DNA of 51,381 nucleotides, from contig JAEEWS010000015.1 in the NCBI GenBank assembly GCA_016287765.1, positions 1 to 51,381 of the forward strand, in the 5' to 3' direction. The notes below the pieces were generated by a model. That model saw only the letters and a program-made list of their open reading frames with translations, was not told the DNA's origin and ran no database searches. The position numbers and the translations under genes were made by a program. Below, piece after piece: positions 25,319 to 35,013 of this stretch (position 1 is the stretch's first letter; every line of letters starts with the position of its first letter). This DNA comes from Lachnospiraceae bacterium. GTDB lineage: Bacteria; Bacillota_A; Clostridia; Lachnospirales; Lachnospiraceae.

Positions 25319-26230
25319 ATGACTGTCAGCGTATGCATGATCGTAAAAAATGAAGAGAAGGTACTGGCAAGATGCCTTGAAGGCCTTAAGACCATAGCGG
25401 ATGAGATCATAGTGGCGGATACGGGATCTTCCGATGATACAAAGAAAGTGGCGGCAAGGTATACGGATAAGATCTATGACTTTAAATGGACCGGAGACTT
25501 TTCCGAGGCAAGGAATTTTGTTTTTTCAAAGGCCACGGGAGATTACATCTATTCCGCAGATGCGGATGAGGTGCTGGATCCGGAAAATATCAAAAGGTTT
25601 GAGATCCTTAAAAGCTGTCTCATACCGGAGGTGGAGATAGTCACCATGGTCTATGTAAATCCTGAGGATATAAACATGGCCTACAATGATCTCAGAGAGA
25701 GAAGACCCAAGTTGTTCAAGAGGCTCAGGACTTTTACCTGGATAGATCCCATCCATGAGACTGTGCGACTGGATCCTGTGGTTTTTGATTCGGAGGTGGA
25801 GATCCTCCATTGCCCTGCGGAAAATCATTCTGCCCGGGATTTTAAAGCATTTTTAAGGGTATTGGGTGAAAAGGGAGATATGTCCGACAGGCTCTGGTCC
25901 ATGTATGCCAAGGAGCTTTTCTTTAACGGCGGCAAAGAGGATTTTTTAAAGGCGGAACCCTATTTTTCAAAGAGGATAAACGATAGTGACGATTTTTCAT
26001 CGCTGGAAGCCATGTGTGTGGTATTAAGAACAGCTCTTGAGACCGGTGAATACGGCGATATAGGAAAATTTGCCGAAGAGTTTGACAGATTCACGGTTAA
26101 GCCGGCAGAGATCGATCATATATTGGGGAAGATATTTGAAAACATGGGTGATGACGAAAGATCCGAACATTATTACAATGAAGCTGTCCATGACGAGTAT
26201 TTTATAAGAGCCGATTACAAAACCAAGTAA
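25319..26230 (+). CDS. Family 2 glycosyltransferase with helical-repeat C-terminus
   Basis: 303 residues. The GT2 domain (about 1-110) starts VSVCMIVKNEEKVLARCLEGL and has VADTGSSDDT and SADADEVLD, the latter supplying the DxD-type metal/nucleotide-sugar site. EIVTMVYVN and RLFRR-like segments (PKLFKRLRTF) are typical of the SunS/TPR-linked group. The C-terminal third is helical and ends in a TPR-like stretch (HILGKIFENMGDDERSEHYYNEA). No membrane span is predicted, so it should be a cytoplasmic enzyme. Acceptor unknown; proteins or surface glycans are possible. Ribosome site AAGGAAAGAG. Confidence 0.85.
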   Translation: MTVSVCMIVKNEEKVLARCLEGLKTIADEIIVADTGSSDDTKKVAARYTDKIYDFKWTGDFSEARNFVFSKATGDYIYSADADEVLDPENIKRFEILKSCLIPEVEIVTMVYVNPEDINMAYNDLRERRPKLFKRLRTFTWIDPIHETVRLDPVVFDSEVEILHCPAENHSARDFKAFLRVLGEKGDMSDRLWSMYAKELFFNGGKEDFLKAEPYFSKRINDSDDFSSLEAMCVVLRTALETGEYGDIGKFAEEFDRFTVKPAEIDHILGKIFENMGDDERSEHYYNEAVHDEYFIRADYKTK

Positions 26231-26266
26231 AAGTTTATTCTTTCTTTAGGCGCTAGACACAAAAAA

Positions 26267-26295
26267 TTGACATAAAAAGTGTACAATGATAAAAT
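26267..26295 (+). promoter_or_regulatory. Promoter of the ftsH-crh operon
   Basis: Perfect TTGACA (26267-26272), 17-base spacer, TAAAAT (26290-26295). The leader to the ftsH ATG is about 42 bases and ends in GGAGGA. Confidence 0.85.
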
Positions 26296-26343
26296 CTAAC
26301 CCATTGAGGAATATGAGGTGCGGGGTAAACCGCCGGAGGACAG

Positions 26344-28311
26344 ATGGACAATAACTTAAATAATCCAAACAATCAAAAAAACGGCAATAACAAAAACAAT
26401 AAGAACAATAAAGATAACAGACAGATGAAAGCGGGCATATTCATATGCATCGCAGTCGCTCTGTTTGTTCTTCTTTGGGGACACATGATCAGTAAGTCCA
26501 TTGAGAACAGCACTACCAAGGAGATCACCTATGATGAGTTCGTTGATATGCTGGACAATGGCGAGGTGGATTCCGTAGAGATCCAGTCGAACACCCAGAG
26601 ACTTTTGATCACTCCCAAGGAACAGAAATATACCAAATATACAGAAACAAGATATACAGGTATACTGGAAGACGGAAATGCTTTGCAGAGCCGTTTGGAA
26701 AAGGCCGGTGTTACCTATTCCAGAGCAATTGATACCGGCTCTTCGCAGATACTTTCCACCATACTTGATTTTGTGATAATGTTCGGAGGAATATTTATTT
26801 TCATGTTCCTCATGTACCGTCTGGCATCCAAGAGTTCCGGCGGACTCATGTCCGTGGGCAGGAGCAATGCCAAGGTCTATGTGGAAAAGGAAACGGGCGT
26901 TACCTTTAAGGATGTGGCAGGACAGGAGGAAGCAAAGGAAAGCCTTACGGAACTTGTGGATTTCCTACATGATCCCGGAAAATATACCGCCATCGGAGCA
27001 AAGCTTCCCAAGGGAGCTCTTCTGGTAGGACCTCCCGGAACAGGCAAAACCCTTCTGGCAAAGGCTGTTGCCGGCGAAGCCAAGGTACCTTTCTTTTCGC
27101 TTTCAGGTTCGGATTTCGTGGAAATGTATGTGGGCGTTGGCGCATCCAGAGTAAGAGACCTTTTTAAGCAGGCTCAGAGCATGGCTCCTTGTATCATCTT
27201 TATAGATGAGGTGGATGCCATCGGTAAGTCCAGAGATTCAAGATACGGCGGAGGAAATGATGAAAGAGAGCAGACTCTTAACCAGCTCCTTTCCGAAATG
27301 GACGGATTTGATACTTCCAAGGGTATCGTTATCCTTGCAGCCACTAACCGTCCGGAAGTACTGGATAAGGCACTTCTTCGTCCCGGCCGTTTCGACAGAA
27401 GGATAATCGTTGACAGACCTGACCTTAAGGGCAGAGTTGAGGTGCTTAAGGTTCATGCAAAGAACGTTAATATGGGCGATGATGTGGATCTTGAAGCGAT
27501 CGCGCTGGCTACCAGCGGGGCTGTGGGTTCGGATCTTGCCAATATGATAAACGAAGCAGCCATCCTGGCTGTCAAGAAGGGCAGAAATTACGTTACCCAG
27601 GCAGACCTTTTTGAGTCTGTGGAAGTGGTTATCGCAGGTAAGGAAAAGAAAGACAGGATATTAAGCAAGGAAGAGAAAAACATCGTTGCTTTCCATGAAA
27701 CGGGTCATGCTCTTGTAAGTGCATTGCAGAAAAATGCAGAACCTGTTCAGAAGATCACCATCGTTCCCAGGACCAAGGGCGCTCTCGGCTATGTTCTTCA
27801 GGCTCCCGAGGAAGAAAAGTACCTCATGAAGAAGGAAGAACTGATCGCAAGGATCGTAACCTTCTGTGCGGGACGTGCGGCTGAAGAGATCGTTTTCGGA
27901 TCTGTCACCACAGGTGCGGCTAACGATATCGAACAGGCTACGGACATTGCAAGATCCATGGTTACCAGATACGGTATGAGTGACAGGTTCGGTCTGGTTA
28001 TGCTCGAAAGCGTTGAAAGCAAGTACCTTGACGGAAGAGCTGTTTCCCAGTGCTCCGATGAGACTGCTACCGAGATCGATAGGGAAGTAAGAGATCTGAT
28101 CGCAGAGTGCTACAAGAAAGCTAAGCAGCTGATCAGTGAGAACCGTGATATCCTTGACAGGATCGCAGGTGTTCTTCTTGAAAAGGAGAGCATCACCGGT
28201 AAGGAATTCATGGCTATCTATAATGAAATGAAGGGTATAGTGCCCGAAGAAAAAAACAGTGAAGACGATAAGGAAGTCAAAGAGGATACAGAAGATCAGG
28301 CTTCCGAATGA
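26344..28311 (+). CDS. ftsH: ATP-dependent zinc metalloprotease FtsH
   Basis: 655 residues. Two membrane spans (about 31-48 and 141-160) flank a small extracytoplasmic domain. The AAA+ module has Walker A GPPGTGKT (229-236), Walker B IIFIDEVD and the arginine-finger region RPGRFDRR. The zinc site is HETGH (451-455). FtsH degrades membrane and short-lived cytoplasmic proteins as a membrane hexamer. The first 27 residues are an unusual Asn/Lys low-complexity leader with 13 or more Asn, and the tail is acidic. First gene of an eight-gene run; its stop is 18 bases before the uvrC start. Confidence 0.97.
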   Translation: MDNNLNNPNNQKNGNNKNNKNNKDNRQMKAGIFICIAVALFVLLWGHMISKSIENSTTKEITYDEFVDMLDNGEVDSVEIQSNTQRLLITPKEQKYTKYTETRYTGILEDGNALQSRLEKAGVTYSRAIDTGSSQILSTILDFVIMFGGIFIFMFLMYRLASKSSGGLMSVGRSNAKVYVEKETGVTFKDVAGQEEAKESLTELVDFLHDPGKYTAIGAKLPKGALLVGPPGTGKTLLAKAVAGEAKVPFFSLSGSDFVEMYVGVGASRVRDLFKQAQSMAPCIIFIDEVDAIGKSRDSRYGGGNDEREQTLNQLLSEMDGFDTSKGIVILAATNRPEVLDKALLRPGRFDRRIIVDRPDLKGRVEVLKVHAKNVNMGDDVDLEAIALATSGAVGSDLANMINEAAILAVKKGRNYVTQADLFESVEVVIAGKEKKDRILSKEEKNIVAFHETGHALVSALQKNAEPVQKITIVPRTKGALGYVLQAPEEEKYLMKKEELIARIVTFCAGRAAEEIVFGSVTTGAANDIEQATDIARSMVTRYGMSDRFGLVMLESVESKYLDGRAVSQCSDETATEIDREVRDLIAECYKKAKQLISENRDILDRIAGVLLEKESITGKEFMAIYNEMKGIVPEEKNSEDDKEVKEDTEDQASE

Positions 28312-28329
28312 TCGTTGATAACGGTGAAT

Positions 28330-30189
28330 ATGGAATTTAATATTCAGGAAGAACTTAAAAAACTCCCGGCTAAGCCGGGAGTTTATATAATGCACAATGC
28401 CGAGGATGAGATAATATACGTCGGTAAGGCGATTGTGCTCAAAAATCGAGTGCGTCAGTATTTCCAAAGCAACAAGAATCACACGGCCAAGGTCAGGAAG
28501 ATGGTTTCCTGTATTGCCTGGTTTGAATACATTGTTGTGGATTCGGAGATGGAGGCACTCGTTTTGGAATGCAACCTTATAAAGGAGCATCGTCCCAAGT
28601 ACAATACTATGCTTAAGGACGATAAGCATTATCCTTATATCAAGGTTACGGTGGGTGAGGATTTTCCCAGGATCTTTATGGCCAGGGAAAGAAAGAAGGA
28701 TAATTCGGAGTACTTCGGCCCCTACACCTCCGCGGATTCGGTCCATCAGACCATAGATCTTTTAAGAAAGACCTGCCGTATCAGAAACTGCAGCAAGAAG
28801 ATAACCGAAGGAGAAAGGATCTGTGAAAGACCCTGCCTTTATCATTCCATGGGGCAGTGTTCCGCTCCATGCATGGGGGATGTAAAGAGGGAAGAGTATC
28901 TTAAAGGCGTGGATCGCTGTCTGTCTTTCCTTAAAGGTCATCATGAAGCAGTTACCGACTCGTTGGCGGAACGTATGCTTGTTTATTCGGAAAACCTGGA
29001 ATTTGAAAGAGCAGCAGAGATGAGGGATCTGATCAATAGCATCAAGAGGCTGGATCAGGCTCAGAAGGCGGATGAATGTGATGATAATGACAGGGATATA
29101 GTGGCAGTGGTAAATAAAGACGATACTGCCGTTGCATCCTGCTTCTTTATAAGAAACGGAAAACTTACGGGAAGAGAGCATTTTTATCTTACCGGCGTGG
29201 AAAACGAGACCAGGGAAAAGATATTGGAGGACTTTATAAAACAGTACTATTCCGGTACACCCCACATCCCCAGGGAAATATATATATCAAAAGAGATAGA
29301 GGATGCGGAGCTTATAGAGGGCTGGCTGTCAGAGATCCGGGGCAGCAGGGTCACCATATACACTCCCAAGAAGGGAGAAAAACTGAAGCTTACGGAAATG
29401 GCGGAAAACAATGCCAGGACAGTTCTGTTTAATGACGAAAAAAGGATACGGGATCAGGAGAAGCGCACTGCAGGCGCTCTACTGGAAATAAAGGACTTGC
29501 TAAAACTGGAAAACCTATATAGAATAGAGTCGTATGACATTTCGAACACCGCAGGCTTTGAAAACGTGGCCTCCATGGTGGTTTTTGAGGGCGGAAGACC
29601 CAAGAGATCCGACTACAGGAGATTTAAGACCAGGACGATAATCGGAGCCGACGATTACGGAAGCATGAGAGAGGTCCTCAGAAGACGTTTTGAACACGGA
29701 CTTAGGGAAAAGGACAAAGAAGACTCATTTGTGCGCTTTCCGGACCTTTTGCTTATAGACGGAGGACGTGGGCAGGTAAATTCGGTGTTGGAAGTGGTTA
29801 GCAGCCTGGGCCTGAACATTCCGGTGTGCGGCATGGTGAAGGATGACAGGCACAGGACAAGAGGACTGTGGTTCAATGATACCGAGGTGCCCATAGACAC
29901 CTATAGCGAGGGGTTCAAACTGGTCACCAGGATACAGGATGAGACCCACCGCTTTGCCATTGAGTATCATAAGAGCCTTAGAAACAAGGCTCAGACCAAA
30001 TCTATATTGGATGATATCCCCAACGTGGGACAAAAGAGAAGAATAGAACTTATGAGGCATTTTAATTCATTGGAAGAGCTTAAAAATGCCGATGTGGAGA
30101 AGCTCCTTGATATCCCTTCCATTGACAGAAGGGCTGCGGAAAGTATATGGAACTTTCTTCATCCGGGTGAAAACCGGGGAAAGGAATAA
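28330..30189 (+). CDS. uvrC: Excinuclease ABC subunit C (UvrC)
   Basis: 619 residues from the ATG at 28330; TTG 28315 and GTG 28324 are in-frame alternatives with no better site. GIY-YIG nuclease domain at the N-terminus (KPGVYIM then IIYVGKA, about 14-33) makes the 3' incision. A UVR helical hairpin (about 200-235), an RNase H-like nuclease region with SYDISNTAGFENVASMVVF and LLLIDGGRGQ (5' incision), and tandem helix-hairpin-helix motifs at the C-terminus complete it. It works with UvrA and UvrB in nucleotide excision repair; those genes are not here. Three bases separate it from hprK. Confidence 0.96.
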   Translation: MEFNIQEELKKLPAKPGVYIMHNAEDEIIYVGKAIVLKNRVRQYFQSNKNHTAKVRKMVSCIAWFEYIVVDSEMEALVLECNLIKEHRPKYNTMLKDDKHYPYIKVTVGEDFPRIFMARERKKDNSEYFGPYTSADSVHQTIDLLRKTCRIRNCSKKITEGERICERPCLYHSMGQCSAPCMGDVKREEYLKGVDRCLSFLKGHHEAVTDSLAERMLVYSENLEFERAAEMRDLINSIKRLDQAQKADECDDNDRDIVAVVNKDDTAVASCFFIRNGKLTGREHFYLTGVENETREKILEDFIKQYYSGTPHIPREIYISKEIEDAELIEGWLSEIRGSRVTIYTPKKGEKLKLTEMAENNARTVLFNDEKRIRDQEKRTAGALLEIKDLLKLENLYRIESYDISNTAGFENVASMVVFEGGRPKRSDYRRFKTRTIIGADDYGSMREVLRRRFEHGLREKDKEDSFVRFPDLLLIDGGRGQVNSVLEVVSSLGLNIPVCGMVKDDRHRTRGLWFNDTEVPIDTYSEGFKLVTRIQDETHRFAIEYHKSLRNKAQTKSILDDIPNVGQKRRIELMRHFNSLEELKNADVEKLLDIPSIDRRAAESIWNFLHPGENRGKE

Positions 30190-30192
30190 ACT

Positions 30193-31140
30193 ATGTATAG
30201 TGTAAGTCTCAAGAAATTTATTGAGTCAATGGGGTTGGAAAATCTTACTCCCGAGATCGATCTCAAGGGAAGGAAGATCATGGAACCGGAAGTCAACAGA
30301 CCTGCTCTGCAGCTGGTGGGCTTCTACGATTATTTTAACAGTGAGAGAGTTCAGATCATCGGACATGTGGAACAGGCCTACATGGATAAGATGGAAGATA
30401 AGGGACTGGACGTACTGACAAAGCTCATGGGTTTTAAGATACCCTGCATCGTGCTCTGCCGCGGCATCATGCCCAGCGATGAAGTGAAAAAGGTGGCTCT
30501 GGAAAAGGGTATACCCCTTCTTTCAAGCCTTAAGTCCACTTCGGATTTTGAAGGTGAGGCCATCAGATGGCTCAAGGTGGAACTGGCGCCCAGGATCTCC
30601 ATTCACGGTGTTCTTGTGGACGTTTTCGGTGAAGGTATCCTGATCATCGGTGAATCCGGAATAGGTAAGAGCGAAGCGGCTCTTGAACTCATCAAACGCG
30701 GCCATCGACTTGTTGCCGATGACGTGGTGGAGATCAAGAAGGTCAGCGATGCCACTCTTATAGGATCTGCTCCCGCAATTACAAGACATCTGATCGAACT
30801 TAGAGGCATAGGCATAATCGACGTCAAGACTCTGTTCGGTATTGAAAGCGTTAAGAATACACAGCAGATAGATCTGGTCATCCGTCTGGAAGACTGGGTT
30901 AAGGATAAGGAATATGACAGAATGGGCCTTGAAGACAAGTACACCGAGTTTTTGGGCAACAAGGTGGTATGTCAGGATCTGCCTATCCGTCCCGGCCGTA
31001 ACCTTGCCATCATAGTTGAATCGGCAGCGGTAAATCACAGACAGAAGAAGATGGGCTACAATGCCGCCAAGGAATTTTCGAAGCGCGTTACCGAGAACAT
31101 TATGAACGGAAGAAACGAAGACGATGAGGATGAAGATTGA
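30193..31140 (+). CDS. hprK: HPr kinase/phosphorylase
   Basis: 315 residues, full length. P-loop GESGIGKS (153-160), the conserved His138 in IHGVL, and HRLVADDVVEI (171-181) define the bifunctional kinase/phosphorylase domain; residues 1-125 are the regulatory N-terminal domain. The enzyme phosphorylates Ser46 of HPr and Crh with ATP or PPi when glycolytic intermediates are high, and removes it when phosphate is high, driving catabolite repression through CcpA. A Crh-like substrate is encoded at the end of the same operon and a glucokinase follows immediately, so local control of sugar use is likely. Confidence 0.96.
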   Translation: MYSVSLKKFIESMGLENLTPEIDLKGRKIMEPEVNRPALQLVGFYDYFNSERVQIIGHVEQAYMDKMEDKGLDVLTKLMGFKIPCIVLCRGIMPSDEVKKVALEKGIPLLSSLKSTSDFEGEAIRWLKVELAPRISIHGVLVDVFGEGILIIGESGIGKSEAALELIKRGHRLVADDVVEIKKVSDATLIGSAPAITRHLIELRGIGIIDVKTLFGIESVKNTQQIDLVIRLEDWVKDKEYDRMGLEDKYTEFLGNKVVCQDLPIRPGRNLAIIVESAAVNHRQKKMGYNAAKEFSKRVTENIMNGRNEDDEDED

Positions 31141-31158
31141 TAAGGGAAGGGGAATAAA

Positions 31159-32100
31159 ATGAAGTATTTATTCGGAGCCGATATAGGAGGAACCACCGTA
31201 AAGCTGGGACTTTTTACCGAGAACGGTGAACTTCTGGAAAAATGGGAGATAAAGACCGATCGCAGTAACGGCGGAGAGGCAGTTCCGCAGGATGTGGTAA
31301 ATGCAGTTAAAGGAAAGATAACGGAAAAAGGCCTTGATATGAAAGATGTATTGGGTCTTGGCATAGGTGTTCCCGGCCCCATCAAAAAAGATGGTACCGT
31401 ACTTAAATGTGCAAATCTGGGCTGGGGCATATTCAACGTGAACGAAAGATTCACCGGGCTTTTGGGCCTTCCCTGCAGGGCTGCCAATGATGCCAATGTG
31501 GCCGCTCTAGGAGAAATGTGGAAGGGCGGAGGACAAGGCTATAACGATATCGTGATGGTCACCCTGGGTACAGGCGTTGGCGGCGGAGTCATCTGCGACG
31601 GTAAGATACGTGCGGGTGCCCACGGCGCAGGCGGAGAGATCGGACATATACGAATGAACGATAAGGAAACCAGGATCTGCGGATGTGGCGGTCACGGCCA
31701 TCTGGAGCAATATGCTTCCGCAACAGGGATAGCTTATCTCGGTAGCGAGGCTGCAAAGAAGTATCCCGAGTCCTGCCTTTCAAAAATAGAAAATATTACC
31801 GCGAAGGATGTGTTCGATGCCGCAAAGGCAGGAGACAAGACGGCTCTCGGAGTTGTGGAAGAGGTCTGTGAGATCCTGGATGCCGCTCTTTCCCATGTGG
31901 CGGCAGCGGTTGATCCCGAATGCTTCGTTATCGGCGGAGGAGTTTCCAAAGCCGGAGATATTTTAATAGACACACTTAGAAAACACTATGGCCCCAATTT
32001 GTTAAATGCGCTGCAGACCACTGAATTCAGACTTGCAACGCTGGGAAACGATGCGGGTATTTACGGTTGTGCGAGGATGATGCTGGATGCAGATCGATAA
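31159..32100 (+). CDS. glk: ROK family glucokinase
   Basis: 313 residues. The ATP-binding GADIGGTTVKLGLF (about 4-17), sugar-binding ANDANVAALGE, and the ROK zinc motif CGCGGHGHLEQYAS (about 174-187) identify a ROK kinase. VTLGTGVGGG is also conserved. It probably phosphorylates free glucose, for example from disaccharide hydrolysis, to glucose-6-phosphate. The CGCGGxGxLE motif argues for kinase rather than repressor, and there is no N-terminal HTH. GGGAAGGGGA precedes the ATG. It overlaps murB by 14 bases. Confidence 0.92.
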   Translation: MKYLFGADIGGTTVKLGLFTENGELLEKWEIKTDRSNGGEAVPQDVVNAVKGKITEKGLDMKDVLGLGIGVPGPIKKDGTVLKCANLGWGIFNVNERFTGLLGLPCRAANDANVAALGEMWKGGGQGYNDIVMVTLGTGVGGGVICDGKIRAGAHGAGGEIGHIRMNDKETRICGCGGHGHLEQYASATGIAYLGSEAAKKYPESCLSKIENITAKDVFDAAKAGDKTALGVVEEVCEILDAALSHVAAAVDPECFVIGGGVSKAGDILIDTLRKHYGPNLLNALQTTEFRLATLGNDAGIYGCARMMLDADR

Positions 32101-33022
32101 AAAAAGTATTCTTACAGAAAAACTGTCCGAAATAATGGATCTTAAAAATCTTTATCCCGATGAACCTCTATCGAGGCATACTTCTTTCAGGATCGGAGGT
32201 CCTGCGGATTTTTATGCCGTTTGCGAGAACGCGGAGGAATTAAAAGAGATCATCGGGATCTGTAAGGAAGAAGAGGTTTCATGGTATATCCTGGGAAACG
32301 GAACCAATGTTCTGGCTCTTGACGAAGGATATGACGGGGTGGTGATCAGGCTTGGTGGAGACTTTAATACCTTTTCCATAACGGAGGACATTAACGACGG
32401 CTCTGCCATGATAACCGCAGGTGCGGGAGCAGCACTTACACAGCTTGCCATTTATGCTCTAAAAAAAGGATTTACCGGACTGGAGTTCGTTCATGGCATT
32501 CCGGGAAGTGTAGGCGGCGGAGTCTATATGAATGCGGGAGCTTATGACAGGGAATTAAAAGAATGCATTGTTTCCGTCAAAGCCCTGACTCCGGAGGGCG
32601 AGATCCGGGAGTACGGTAAAGATGAACTGGAAATGGGTTACAGAAAAAGCAGATTTACCGATTCAGATGAGATAGTGCTTGAAGCTGTGTTCAGACTTAA
32701 GGTCTTCCCCAGGATACCCATAAGGACCATGATGGAAGAATATAAAAGAAGAAGGACCGAAAAGCAGCCCCTGGATCTTCCCAGTGCAGGCAGCACGTTT
32801 AAGAGACCGGAGGGGAATTTTGCGGGCAGGTTGATAGAAGAAGCCGGGTTAAAGGGCTTTTCCGTAGGAGGAGCTTCGGTTTCCGAAAAACATGCGGGCT
32901 TTATCGTAAATAACGGAGAGGCCACAGCAAAGGATGTTTTGGAGCTTATAGATCAGGTAATAAACAAGGTTTTCGAGAGATCTGGCGTCAGACTGGAGCC
33001 TGAGATCAAGATCATCAAATGA
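32087..33022 (+). CDS. murB: UDP-N-acetylenolpyruvoylglucosamine reductase (MurB)
   Basis: 311 residues, type II MurB length. The FAD-binding PCMH fold shows YILGNGTNVL and VHGIPGSVGGGVYMNAGAY. The catalytic Ser lies in SAGSTFKRP and the terminal Glu in LEPEIKII. Tyr in GYRKSRF is the usual substrate contact. It reduces UDP-GlcNAc-enolpyruvate with NADPH to UDP-MurNAc in peptidoglycan precursor synthesis. The start inside glk has GAGG ten bases upstream. murB next to rapZ and whiA is a recurrent clostridial arrangement. Confidence 0.96.
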   Translation: MQIDKKSILTEKLSEIMDLKNLYPDEPLSRHTSFRIGGPADFYAVCENAEELKEIIGICKEEEVSWYILGNGTNVLALDEGYDGVVIRLGGDFNTFSITEDINDGSAMITAGAGAALTQLAIYALKKGFTGLEFVHGIPGSVGGGVYMNAGAYDRELKECIVSVKALTPEGEIREYGKDELEMGYRKSRFTDSDEIVLEAVFRLKVFPRIPIRTMMEEYKRRRTEKQPLDLPSAGSTFKRPEGNFAGRLIEEAGLKGFSVGGASVSEKHAGFIVNNGEATAKDVLELIDQVINKVFERSGVRLEPEIKIIK

Positions 33023-33043
33023 GATCAGCAAAGGGATTGAAAT

Positions 33044-33901
33044 ATGAGATTTGTTATCGTAACCGGCATGTCCGGAGCAGGAAAATCATCTGTACTTAAT
33101 ATGCTTGAGGATGCGGGGTATTTTTGCGCTGACAACCTTCCCGTACAGCTTATCTCAAAATTTGCGGAGATAGCGGAAAACAGGAACAAGGGAGATTTCA
33201 ACAAGATAGCCATAGGCGTGGATATAAGGAGCGGACGTTCTCTTGATGACATAGAGCCTGCTCTTAATGAACTTAAGGAGATGAATATCAAATATGAGAT
33301 CCTCTTTCTTGAAGCATCCGATGAAACGCTTATAAAGAGATTCAAGGAGACCAGAAGGACCCATCCCCTTGCCGGTAACGGAAGAGTGGAAGCGGGAATA
33401 AAAGAGGAGAGGAAAAAGATCGCTTTCCTAAAAGAGCATGCGGACTATGTTCTTGACACCAGCACTCTTCTTGTCCGGGATCTGAAGCAGCAGATCGACG
33501 GGATCTTTGTCAAGAACAAGGGCTTTAAGAACTTTTTTGTTACCGTTCTTTCTTTTGGATTTAAATATGGAATACCCGTCGATGCAGATATGGTCTTCGA
33601 CGTTCGTTTTCTTGCAAATCCTTATTACGTAAGTTCTCTTAAGCACAAGACCGGAGAGGATCCGGAAGTGCGGGATTACGTTATGGACAGCCCCCAATCC
33701 AAGGAGTTTGTCGACAAGCTCATAGATATGGTGGAATTTTTGATACCCAATTATATAAATGAAGGAAAAAACGGTCTTGTTATCGCCATAGGATGTACCG
33801 GCGGAAAACACAGATCGGTCACCATCGCCAATGTTCTTTATGAGGCTCTTAGGGGAGAGGAATATTCGGTAAAGGTGGATCATAGGGATATAAAGAAATA
33901 A
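33044..33901 (+). CDS. rapZ: RapZ/YvcJ family nucleotide-binding protein
   Basis: 285 residues. Walker A GMSGAGKS (7-14) is followed by DNLP near 32 and the C-terminal GCTGGKHRSV motif with DHRDI at the end. In E. coli RapZ directs RNase E to the GlmZ sRNA; in Bacillus the orthologue YvcJ hydrolyses GTP and influences competence. Here, as in Firmicutes, sRNA-adapter function is not established. It shares one base with the start of whiA (the final A of its TAA stop). A yvcK gene, commonly placed between yvcJ and whiA, is missing. Confidence 0.95.
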   Translation: MRFVIVTGMSGAGKSSVLNMLEDAGYFCADNLPVQLISKFAEIAENRNKGDFNKIAIGVDIRSGRSLDDIEPALNELKEMNIKYEILFLEASDETLIKRFKETRRTHPLAGNGRVEAGIKEERKKIAFLKEHADYVLDTSTLLVRDLKQQIDGIFVKNKGFKNFFVTVLSFGFKYGIPVDADMVFDVRFLANPYYVSSLKHKTGEDPEVRDYVMDSPQSKEFVDKLIDMVEFLIPNYINEGKNGLVIAIGCTGGKHRSVTIANVLYEALRGEEYSVKVDHRDIKK

Positions 33902-34728
33902 TGTCTTTTTGTGAAAAAGTAAAAAATGAATTGCAGGAAATAATACCCCTGCCGAAGCATTGTAAGCTGGCCGAGGCGGCAGGGTATGTTTTATGCTCGG
34001 AAAAAAAATCTGTTGACAAACATGATATGTCTGTCTTAAAATCATTAACCGACGGTTTGGGGAGTAATGATGACCTTATAAAAATGTGTGGGATCGAAGA
34101 AAAAAACGGCCTGTACTTTTCGGAAAATAAGGATATCATTACAAGAACATGTTGCAAAAGAAGTTTTTTAAGGGGTGCTTTTTTAAGTGCCGGGAGTATC
34201 ACCGATCCCAATAATGAATATCATTTGGAATTTACTTCCGTTACCCGCTCGGGAATAGAACTCCTTTACAACGCTGCGGCCTCCTTTGATGTGGAGGGTA
34301 AGATCACATCGGGAAAAAGCAGATTCCGCCTTTATTTTAAAGATGCCGATAAGATCAGCGATCTGCTGAATATTATGGAAGCTCATGTTTCGCTCATGGA
34401 CTTTGAGAATGCCAGGATCCTTAAAGAAGTAAGGAACAATGTGAATCGAAAGGTCAATTGCGAAACCTCCAATTTAAGAAAAACGGCGGCTGCTTCTGAA
34501 TATGCCTGTGAATGCATACGTTTTCTCGAGGAGCGCCGGGTGCTTAATAAGCTTCCCGACACCTTACAGAGCATTGCCGAACTCAGAATGGAAAACCCCG
34601 AGAAGTCCCTTTCGGAACTTGGGGAAATGCTTGAACCCAAGCTTGGACGGTCAGGGGTTAATCACAGACTTGAAAAGATCATCACTATAGCGCGGGACTT
34701 GAAAGGAAAAGAGGAACAAAATGATTAG
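33901..34728 (+). CDS. whiA: WhiA-family DNA-binding protein, shortened N-terminal region
   Basis: 275 residues against roughly 300-330 in most relatives. The LAGLIDADG-like homing-endonuclease core is recognisable (SFLRGAFLSAGSITDPNNEYHLEF, about 81-104, quoted in part) and the C-terminal HTH is clear (SLSELGEMLEPKLGRSGVNHRL region). The segment between the first helices and that core is compressed, so part of the first LAGLIDADG repeat appears lost. WhiA is a developmental regulator in Streptomyces and affects cell division and chromosome segregation in Bacillus. It overlaps the Crh-like gene by eight bases. Confidence 0.9.
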   Translation: MSFCEKVKNELQEIIPLPKHCKLAEAAGYVLCSEKKSVDKHDMSVLKSLTDGLGSNDDLIKMCGIEEKNGLYFSENKDIITRTCCKRSFLRGAFLSAGSITDPNNEYHLEFTSVTRSGIELLYNAAASFDVEGKITSGKSRFRLYFKDADKISDLLNIMEAHVSLMDFENARILKEVRNNVNRKVNCETSNLRKTAAASEYACECIRFLEERRVLNKLPDTLQSIAELRMENPEKSLSELGEMLEPKLGRSGVNHRLEKIITIARDLKGKEEQND

Positions 34729-34978
34729 AAATAAGATCACCATTGCAAAGACATCTAAAATGGATGCCACTCCGGCAGCACTTCTTGTTCAGACTGCAAG
34801 CAAATACGATGCCAGAGTATATGTTGAACAGACCGATAAGCTTATTAACGCAAAGAGCATCATGGGAGTAATGACTCTTCGTATAATCGACGGGGAAGTG
34901 GTTACCATCGTGGCTGACGGTGCGGATGAAGAAGCTGCCAGCAAGGAAGTGCAAAATCTTCTTACAGGAACCAAATAA
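34721..34978 (+). CDS. crh: Crh-like HPr-family protein lacking His15
   Basis: 85 residues, exactly HPr-sized. The segment NAKSIMGV keeps Ser46, the HPrK target, at position 46. The PTS active site GLHARPA reads KMDATPA, so His15 is Asp15 and Arg17 is Thr17. It therefore cannot carry phosphate from enzyme I to sugar permeases but could be phosphorylated by HPrK and bind CcpA, as Bacillus Crh (Gln15) does. It closes the operon that contains hprK. The symbol is by functional analogy; orthology to Bacillus crh is not shown. AGGAACAAA precedes the ATG. Confidence 0.85.
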   Translation: MIRNKITIAKTSKMDATPAALLVQTASKYDARVYVEQTDKLINAKSIMGVMTLRIIDGEVVTIVADGADEEAASKEVQNLLTGTK

Positions 34979-35013
34979 AGATGACAATGTTTGTTGCATT
35001 TATGATATAATAA

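Noticed and set aside
27661..28746. Minus-strand open frame (361 codons) with hydrophobic stretches
   Set aside because: Antisense to ftsH and uvrC, both certain genes; the hydrophobicity comes from the complementary codons.
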